Below are positions 32,445 through 39,900 of a stretch of 41,639 nt of DNA, piece by piece (the stretch's first letter is position 1; each line of letters opens with the position of its first letter). The DNA lies in the NCBI GenBank assembly GCA_044368575.1, contig JBIPPH010000017.1, positions 1-41,639 of the forward strand, read 5' to 3'. Source of the stretch: JABMMZ01 sp044368575. Lineage in GTDB: Bacteria > Bacteroidota > Bacteroidia > NS11-12g > UBA955. The notes under the pieces were generated by a model. The model made no database searches. It saw only the letters and a program-made list of their open reading frames with translations, and was not told the origin of the DNA. The position numbers and the translations under genes were made by a program.

Positions 32445-33583
32445 AGCCATTTGCGACAGCGTATGCTGTTATTTTAGAACAAATTGATCGAATCGATCCT
32501 GTGCGATATGGCAAGACTAGAAATTTTGGGCAGGGTGCTGTTACAATGTTATCGCCCTATATCTCGAGGGGTGTGATCAGTACCAAGCAAGTCGCGCAAA
32601 TTATTTTAGCCAAAGGCTACAAGCATGCAGACATTGAGTCTTTTCTTAAAGAGTTGGCTTGGAGAGATTATTTTCAAAGGGTTTGGATGCATCAACAAAC
32701 TAGCATTGATGCTGATTTAAAACAAGCCCAACCAAATTGCTTGAATCACCAAATCAGTGCAGCCATAGTTGAGGCCAATACCAGCATTGAAGCTATAGAT
32801 CAAGGCATTAAAACCCTTTATGATACTGGTTATATGCACAACCACATGCGCATGTATGTAGCAAGCCTTGCATGCAATGTGGCTAAAAGCCATTGGCGAT
32901 TGCCTGCACAATGGTTATATTATCATTTATTAGATGCCGATTGGGCCAGCAATGCTTTGAGTTGGCAGTGGGTAGCTGGCAGCTTTAGCAGTAAAAAATA
33001 CTATGCGAATCAAGAAAACATCAATAAGTATTTTAACAGCCATCAGCGCCAGACCTTCTTAGATGTGCCTTATGAGGCTTTCAATACCATGCCAATTCCA
33101 GGCCAATTAGACCAATTAATTGCGCCAGTATTTCACACTACATTGCCAACTAGCAATCCTGTTGAATTAGACCCTTCTCTGCCAACTTATGTATACAATT
33201 TTTACAATTTAGATGTACTTTGGGGCGCTGAGCAGAAGGCCAATAGAGTCTTATTATTAGAGCCTAGCTTTTTCAATCAATATCCTGTTGGCAATAGAAC
33301 CATTCAATTCGTTTTGGACTTGGCTAAAAACATTGCTGGCATACAAATTCAAGTGGCTGAATTTGAAACGGTATTGGGTAAAATTGACACTAAACAAATC
33401 CACTATAAGGAGCACCCAAGCAATGCGCATTACAGAGGCATACAACATGAGAGAGATTGGATGTTCAGTGAAGTAACTGGCTACTTCCCTTCCTTTTTTG
33501 CATACTGGAAAAAGTGCGAAAAACAGATTCTAAAATTGATAGATAACTCAAACGCTGCTCAACAATTATCACTTTTTAATTAA
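32441..33583 (+). CDS. Photolyase/cryptochrome FAD-domain protein with a permuted layout
   Basis: The 380-aa protein begins directly with the FAD-binding helical domain. It has RNFGQGAVTMLSPYISRGV (27-45), ELAWRDYFQRVW (71-82), GYMHNHMRMYVAS (130-142) and LDADWASNALSWQWVAG (164-180), the signature of photolyase/cryptochrome FAD domains. The usual N-terminal alpha/beta antenna domain is missing from the start. Instead a C-terminal part (about 248-345) has strands and helices like an antenna Rossmann domain (RVLLLEPSFFNQYP, then RTIQFVLDLAKNIAGIQIQV). I therefore infer a circularly permuted layout, seen in Bacteroidota relatives of this family. It presumably binds FAD; repair versus signalling is unknown. 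It overlaps the TIGR03643 gene by four bases. Confidence 0.8.
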   Translation: MKPFATAYAVILEQIDRIDPVRYGKTRNFGQGAVTMLSPYISRGVISTKQVAQIILAKGYKHADIESFLKELAWRDYFQRVWMHQQTSIDADLKQAQPNCLNHQISAAIVEANTSIEAIDQGIKTLYDTGYMHNHMRMYVASLACNVAKSHWRLPAQWLYYHLLDADWASNALSWQWVAGSFSSKKYYANQENINKYFNSHQRQTFLDVPYEAFNTMPIPGQLDQLIAPVFHTTLPTSNPVELDPSLPTYVYNFYNLDVLWGAEQKANRVLLLEPSFFNQYPVGNRTIQFVLDLAKNIAGIQIQVAEFETVLGKIDTKQIHYKEHPSNAHYRGIQHERDWMFSEVTGYFPSFFAYWKKCEKQILKLIDNSNAAQQLSLFN

Positions 33584-33592
33584 GCTTTCATT

Positions 33593-35080
33593 TTGACCAA
33601 ACAGTCTGTTTTTATACTCTTTCCGCATCAGCTTTTTCAAAATATTGAACGATTGAAAACGGTTGATGAAGTATACTTAGTTGAAGCGCATTTATTCTTC
33701 AAACAATACAAATTCCACAAACAAAAATTGGTCTTTCATAGAGCGACTATGAAATACTATGAGGCCTTTTTAAAGGCGCGTGAGATCAAGGTGCATTACA
33801 TTGACTGTGGCGATCCTGTGAGTGACATAAACACATTGTTGTCTGAGCATTTAGCGCAGAAGGTAAGTGACTTGCATTACTATGATGTTTGTGATGAGTG
33901 GTTGGAGAAAAGCATTCGGAAATCTGTTGCTGGAACAAGCTTCAAAATACATAAGCATAACAGTGAATTGTTCATTAACACTGAGGCTGCTCTTGAGCTG
34001 TATTTTGGCAATAGAAAGCGGTATTTTCAAACTGATTTTTACACCCTACAGCGCAAACAATTGACTATTTTGCTAGATGAACAACAGAAGCCGATTGGTG
34101 GCAAATGGAGTTTTGATGCAGACAACAGATTAAAATACCCTAAAGACAAAGTGCCCCCTGCGGTGAGTTTCCCTGCATTGAATGTGTTTTATCAAGAAGC
34201 TTTTGACTATGTTGAACAGCACTTCGCCAACAACTATGGAGCGCTTTCGCGCAGTTTTATTTATCCTTCTACCCACGAAGAGAGCAGTGATTGGTTGAAT
34301 CAATTTTTGGAACAGCGTTTTAGTGCCTTTGGAGAATATGAAGACGCAATAGTTGACAAGGCAATCATATTACACCACAGTGTTTTGACGCCTATGTTGA
34401 ATGTGGGTTTACTGACCCCTCAACAAATCATCAAGGCCACATTAGCGTATGCCGAAAAACATGAAGTGCCACTGAATTCTTTGGAGGGTTTTATACGCCA
34501 AATCATAGGTTGGCGAGAGTTCATTAGAGGGGTTTATGTATACAAGGGTAACGAGGAGAGAACTCGAAATTATTGGGGGTTTACAAAAAAGATTCCTGCA
34601 TCATTTTACACGGGCACAACGGGTATTGAACCGATTGATGTGACCATTAAAAAAGTGCTTGAAACAGGCTATTGCCATCACATTGAACGGTTAATGCTTT
34701 TAGGCAATTTTATGCTCTTGTGTGAATTCGATCCTGATGAGGTGTATCAATGGTTTATGGAATTGTTTATTGATGCTTACGATTGGGTAATGGTGCCTAA
34801 TATTTATGGCATGAGTCAATTTGCAGATGGGGGCTTACTTGCCACAAAACCCTATATCAGCGGCAGTAGTTATGTCTTAAAAATGAGCAACTATAAAAAA
34901 GGTGCATGGTGCGACACTTGGGATGCCCTCTTCTGGCATTTCATGAACAAGCAAAGAGACTTTTTCTTATCCAACCCCCGCCTAGGCATGCTCATCAAAA
35001 CCTACGACAAAATGAGCGATGACAAGAAGCATCAACATGCAAGTAATGCAAAGCAGTATTTGGAAGGGTTAATGCTATAG
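33593..35080 (+). CDS. Cryptochrome/photolyase-related protein (PhrB/FeS-BCP relative)
   Basis: The protein has 495 aa with a TTG start at 33593: no ATG is in frame for about 50 codons, and the TAA of the previous gene lies 9 bases upstream in the same frame. It matches the prokaryotic 6-4 photolyase/FeS-BCP family: FILFPHQLF at the start, GWREFIRGVY, GYCHHIERLMLLGNFMLL, DAYDWVMVPNIYGMSQFADG and KPYISGSSYVLKMSNYKKG. The four Cys that bind the 4Fe-4S cluster in PhrB are largely absent: the first aligns with P347, and the CxxC segment after MSNY is replaced by KKGAW, leaving only C440. A cluster is therefore unlikely. FAD binding and DNA repair or light sensing remain likely. Confidence 0.82.
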   Translation: MTKQSVFILFPHQLFQNIERLKTVDEVYLVEAHLFFKQYKFHKQKLVFHRATMKYYEAFLKAREIKVHYIDCGDPVSDINTLLSEHLAQKVSDLHYYDVCDEWLEKSIRKSVAGTSFKIHKHNSELFINTEAALELYFGNRKRYFQTDFYTLQRKQLTILLDEQQKPIGGKWSFDADNRLKYPKDKVPPAVSFPALNVFYQEAFDYVEQHFANNYGALSRSFIYPSTHEESSDWLNQFLEQRFSAFGEYEDAIVDKAIILHHSVLTPMLNVGLLTPQQIIKATLAYAEKHEVPLNSLEGFIRQIIGWREFIRGVYVYKGNEERTRNYWGFTKKIPASFYTGTTGIEPIDVTIKKVLETGYCHHIERLMLLGNFMLLCEFDPDEVYQWFMELFIDAYDWVMVPNIYGMSQFADGGLLATKPYISGSSYVLKMSNYKKGAWCDTWDALFWHFMNKQRDFFLSNPRLGMLIKTYDKMSDDKKHQHASNAKQYLEGLML

Positions 35081-35229
35081 GTTGGCTACTACAAAAAGTG
35101 CTATAACGGTTGGAAAAAATGATAAATGACCCAACATAAACAACTTACAGATTCTAAAACCAAAACTTAAAAAAGGTGACGAGCGTCATTTTCAATTTTT
35201 ATTAGGAAGTTTAAATTCGTAATAAAACT

Positions 35230-35424
35230 ATGAATTTCTTTATTAAAACTAGCAAATGGAGCAATCTACAATTGATTCCTTTAAAGCTGTGCATTGCCAG
35301 CGCTTATCTAATTATTGGGCATTATTACCCTGAAACTGTAAGTATTTACTTTTGGCCCTTAATTCTACTCTTTGGCATTACCTCAATCGTAAGCCTATGG
35401 ATCTGGCTGAGACAATTGCTGTGA
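35230..35424 (+). CDS. Small two-TM membrane protein
   Basis: The protein has 64 aa: MNFFIKTSKWSNLQLIPLKL, then two hydrophobic segments, CIASAYLIIGHYY and IYFWPLILLFGITSIVSLWIW. Small proteins of this size and pattern (KxSKWxNLQ before two TMs) occur in many Bacteroidota, with no known function. A TAAATTCG sequence just upstream could be a -7 box. The gene ends 18 bases before the convergent mnmE stop. Confidence 0.5.
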   Translation: MNFFIKTSKWSNLQLIPLKLCIASAYLIIGHYYPETVSIYFWPLILLFGITSIVSLWIWLRQLL

Positions 35425-35442
35425 ATAATGGTGATGCTTGGA

Positions 35443-36828
35443 TTACTTCCCGATACAAAACTTCCCAAAAATATACCCTAAGACTTCGTCGTTGGAAATC
35501 AGGCCACTGATGTCGCCAATGGATTGAACCGCAGCTTTGAGTTCGAAGGCTAATAAATCACTGCTGGCTTTGGCTTGCATTAAGTCTGTGGCTTTAGTCA
35601 GCGCTTCTTGAGCAGCTAATAAACACTGTTGGTGTCTGGCATTGTTAACGATCACATTTGAGTGTTGCTCCCACTTTACTAAATCTTGTAAAGCCCCTTG
35701 TATAGCCTGGGCCAATGTTTGGTCTTTGGTAGACCCCATAATCAAAGGCGAAAACGCTTTTAGATGTTGTGTTTGTAAAGCAGGGTCCTTTAGCAAATCA
35801 GCTTTATTAGCAATCATTAAAACCTTGGCTTTGGCATTATGAGACTGAATCAAATTCAAATCTGTTTGAATGTCTTGTTCAGACAAAGTACTCACATCAA
35901 AAATATACAAGACCACCTCTGCTAAAGCAATCTTTTGCAAAGCCTTTTCAATACCAATCTGTTCTATGCTATCATCTGTTTGTCTGATACCTGCCGTATC
36001 AACAAAACGATACGCCACCCCTTTAATATGAATCGCCTCTTCAATGGTATCTCTGGTAGTACCAGCAATATCAGACACAATGGCCCTATCCTCTTTCAAC
36101 AACAAGTTTAATAGTGAAGATTTACCAGCATTGGGTCTGCCAATGATCGCCACTGGTATACCTTGCTTAATTGCATTACCATACTGAAAACTATCAATCA
36201 AAGGTTGAATATGTGCTTGCATAGTCTCCACCTGTTTTAACAAACGAGAGCGATCTGCAAATTCAACATCCTCCTCACCAAAATCCAATTCCAACTCCAC
36301 CAAAGCAATGAACTCCAATAAACTCGTACGCAAAGTTTGAAGCTCTTTACTCAAGCCCCCACGCATTTGCTTAAATGCCATATCTAATTGGGCCTGGTTT
36401 TGAGCCGCAATCATATCGCCCACCGCCTCAGCTTGGGCTAAATCTATTCTCCCATTCAAATAAGCTCTTAAGGTAAACTCACCAGGTTCTGCCAAACGAG
36501 CCCCTTTAGCGCACAATACACGCACAATCTCCTGTTGAATATACATACTACCATGGCAACTAATTTCAATGCTGTCTTCGGCCGTAAAACTCCTAGGCCC
36601 TCTCATCAAGGACACCATCACCTCATCAATCACCAAATCAGCATCCATGATAAAACCATAATGCAAAGTATGAGAAGCCTGCTGCATCAAATCTGCCCCC
36701 TTAAAAACAGCATTCACTATAGGCCATGCCTTTTGCCCTGACACACGAATCACTGCAATAGCCGATTGGCCAGGCGCAGTAGCAGGTGCCACAATGGTAT
36801 CTTCAGGAACAACAGCATGTAAATACAT
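35443..36828 (-). CDS. mnmE: tRNA modification GTPase MnmE (TrmE)
   Basis: This 461-aa protein is full length. The N-terminal tetrahydrofolate-binding domain contains TIVAPATAPGQSAIAVIRVS. A helical domain follows, with the inserted G domain: G1 GRPNAGKSS (about 229-237), IAGTTRDT, G3 DTAGIR and G4 NKAD. The C-terminal end FGKFCIGK carries the conserved cysteine of MnmE. With MnmG it forms the cmnm5/nm5 modification of the wobble uridine in tRNA. It is a housekeeping gene, unrelated to its neighbours. A perfect -7 box lies a few bases before its ATG. Confidence 0.97.
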   Translation of the reverse strand: MYLHAVVPEDTIVAPATAPGQSAIAVIRVSGQKAWPIVNAVFKGADLMQQASHTLHYGFIMDADLVIDEVMVSLMRGPRSFTAEDSIEISCHGSMYIQQEIVRVLCAKGARLAEPGEFTLRAYLNGRIDLAQAEAVGDMIAAQNQAQLDMAFKQMRGGLSKELQTLRTSLLEFIALVELELDFGEEDVEFADRSRLLKQVETMQAHIQPLIDSFQYGNAIKQGIPVAIIGRPNAGKSSLLNLLLKEDRAIVSDIAGTTRDTIEEAIHIKGVAYRFVDTAGIRQTDDSIEQIGIEKALQKIALAEVVLYIFDVSTLSEQDIQTDLNLIQSHNAKAKVLMIANKADLLKDPALQTQHLKAFSPLIMGSTKDQTLAQAIQGALQDLVKWEQHSNVIVNNARHQQCLLAAQEALTKATDLMQAKASSDLLAFELKAAVQSIGDISGLISNDEVLGYIFGKFCIGK

Positions 36829-36833
36829 ACTGG

Positions 36834-36841
36834 CAAAGATA
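36834..36841 (-). promoter_or_regulatory. -7 box directly before mnmE
   Basis: TATCTTTG on the minus strand is a perfect TAnnTTTG ending 5 bases before the mnmE ATG. The position where the -33 element should lie is the T-run of the upstream terminator. Transcription from this box would start at or next to the start codon. Confidence 0.4.
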
Positions 36842-36854
36842 CGGCAGCAAGGGC

Positions 36855-36889
36855 AAAAAAAAACCCCGCAACACAGTGCGGGGTTTTTT
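36855..36889 (-). terminator. Rho-independent terminator of the giant adhesin gene
   Basis: Read on the minus strand, AAAAAACCCCGCA pairs with TGCGGGGTTTTTT (13 bp, seven of them C/G-rich core) around the loop CTGTGT, and more T follows. It lies 15 bases downstream of the adhesin stop and separates that gene from mnmE. Confidence 0.9.
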
Positions 36890-36903
36890 AAATTGTTTAA
36901 GGA

Positions 36904-39900
36904 TTAACGAATGATCTTAACAACACCATTCAATGGCTCTTCATCTTTGTCTTTGCCTTTGAAAGCATATTTCAAGATGTAGTAGTAAGTACCATCTGGG
37001 CAGATAGCACCAGTGTTATTTACTTTACCATTCCAGTCAATGTTCTTATCTTTTGATTCGAACACTTTCACACCCCAACGGTCGTAGATGTACAACTCGT
37101 ATTTGGTTTCACCTTTGATCAAGATGTTAAACACCTCGTTACCTTTCAAACCATCGGCATCTAATCCGTCGAAGGTATTGTTTGGTGTAAACACGTTAGG
37201 TGGTGTTATAATTGCCTGGAAGTTATTGTAAACTTTCTTACAGATGGTGTCTTTACAGCCAATCTCGTTGGTGGCTTCAAGACATACCCAATAGCTACCT
37301 AATGAGTCTCTGTAATCTTCACAAATCTTAGCCGCATCGTAATCACCAGGGTTTTGACCATTGGCGATGAAAATTCTAGTGGCGACTGGAAGCGTTAACA
37401 AATCTTTAGGATTGTAGAAGCTCCAACGGTTAGACTTGCTATTGGTAGACGTATTGGTAAAGCAGAATACCGGCTTATTAGTACTATCAATATCAAAGTC
37501 TGCAGTTACGCCAAGTACCTCAACCACAACACTGTCTTGTGCCGCACAGACTTTATCAGTCGAAGGCACCGTATTCACATCGCCCATAAACTTGACGGTG
37601 TATTTACCTGCCTTAGTGTAGGCGCGCTTAGTGATGGTATCTGGTAATACGCTGGTATCTGTAGCAGACACACCGTAGTTCCACTTGTAGAAAGTGTAAC
37701 GACCATCAGGTCTTACATTACCAGTGAACTTAATGGTATCACCAATACAAACACGCATTGGAGTAGCTCTCAACTTGGTGGTATCGTATGCATAGATTGT
37801 AATCGCAAACATGGTGTCACCTTGAGTAGTGTCTGGGTAAGTCGCTAAACAACGTTTAACTGTAGTACCAACTTTTAACTGATAGAACTGAGTCAATTTG
37901 ATATAGTATTTACCTGGAGCAGTATACTTATGAGTCATAGTATCGTTGGCTTTGGTAATGGTATCGTATTGGTTACCGAATTGGTTATCACCAAAATCCC
38001 ACAACCAAATTGAACTATCTGCACGGGTATGCTTACTCAAGTTAAAGAAGCGAACTTTATCATTCACACAGTATTGAGTCAACATGTTTCTATCATACAA
38101 TGGCTCAGGACCAGGGATATAAATCTCTGTAGAATCCCATGCCACACAACCCAGTTGAGTTTCAACTTTCCAACGCACCTTGAATCGGCCATTCTTAGTA
38201 TAATCGTGACCTATTTTACTTGGTAAGTTGTTAAAGAATGAGTTCACAGAGTTGATGCTCTTATCGCCCCAATACACAGTCCATTTTACAATCTTATCGC
38301 ATGGTGTACCAAGCGCAGAAGGACATGGATCGATTAAGTATGAAGAGTCAAACAATTCAACAATGGTATTACACTGAGGACGAGTTTGGTCTAACTTCAT
38401 GTTAGCTCTAACAGCAGTTACATAAATGTTTTGAGGTAAAGTGTCTTTACAACCTGCAGAGTCAGACGCAGCTGTTCTGATGGTGTACATTTCACCTGTA
38501 TCTTTATTGTAATAGATGCTACCGCTACCACCACCTAAGATTAAGTTACCATTAGGGTCATTCCACAAACCAGTTACACTGTAAGGGAAACCACCAAAGA
38601 TAGATTTAGGATCAGTGCCATCGTCTTTCTTATTCAAGTCATGTCTGGTATAACCTTCTCTGTTAGCTTGACCAGCTTCAGAAATACGGTTTCTCCAGTA
38701 GTCATAACAATCTAACAAGTTGTTACCAGTTACAGCACAGTAGCCTGGCAATTCAGGGTACACATTAAAGTATCTGAATTCAGGATGTGCTACCACTTGT
38801 TGTCCGTGACACAAAATGGTATCTGTGTAATTCATTACACCAAAGAAACCAACCAACACCTTCTTAGCAGTACCTAATTTCTTAGTACAGTTTTCAGGAG
38901 CAGTACTTCTTAAACCAAAGTTAGCAATGTAGTAACCTGAGTATTGTGGAACGAATGTATAAGCATTATAGTATTTACCATCCCAACCGATTGTTCTATC
39001 TAATGGTAACAATGTAGAATCTCTGTAGTGCATAGAGTCTTTTTTGTCAGCAACTTTATAGAAACGGATGAAACGACCGAAACCAGTGGTATCTAAACAA
39101 CCTCTTGAACCAGTAAATGGCTTACCAAAGGTACCTTGACCATTCCAGATCAATTCACTGATTTGAGCAGGGCTCAATTCGTATACGTCAATGTTATTAG
39201 CTTGTAGAATCAATTTGATGATGTCAAACACAGGGGTAATGTCTGCCTCTGTATGCCATTTCAAAACTTTAGCGGTACGGATCTCAAATGAGTCAGTAGT
39301 TTTAGTTTTACCATCAAAGAAGCTGGTCTTAACCACTTGTAATCTGTCTTCTAATTGGGTCGTATCAGTTAACTTAGTTTTGTCGCCTTTCAATCGAGCA
39401 AATCTGGTATAACGCTCTGTTACCGCTAAACGATAATATTGAGTGTAGTATTTACCAACGTTTGGTGCTTCTAAAGTCCAAGTTGCTTCTTCAACGTCTG
39501 GCACATAAGAACGGTTCCAAGCTAAAGTAGTTAAGCTAATAGAATCACGCTTACAAATCTTAGTGAATTCAGTACCTTCTTTTGGTTTGATGATTCTGAA
39601 ACGGTTATCTAAGATTGGGAAACGTGCAAATTTATTATAGTAAACAGTATCAACACAACCTGCAGGGTAATCAGAACCACTGCCTGGGTTATTAGGATCA
39701 ACTGGTCTTGGCCAAATACCATTACCAATAATCAAACCAACGTTGATGTAACCTGTAACGGTATCTTTAATATCGTCAACAGTAAATTGTTTAGAGAAAC
39801 GGTTGCCTGCAGGGCCATTCACTTGATAACCTGGAATTGGCACTTGATAAGGCGGGTTAATTGGAGGCAAACCACCCATTGATACTGTACCAGGAGTTAA

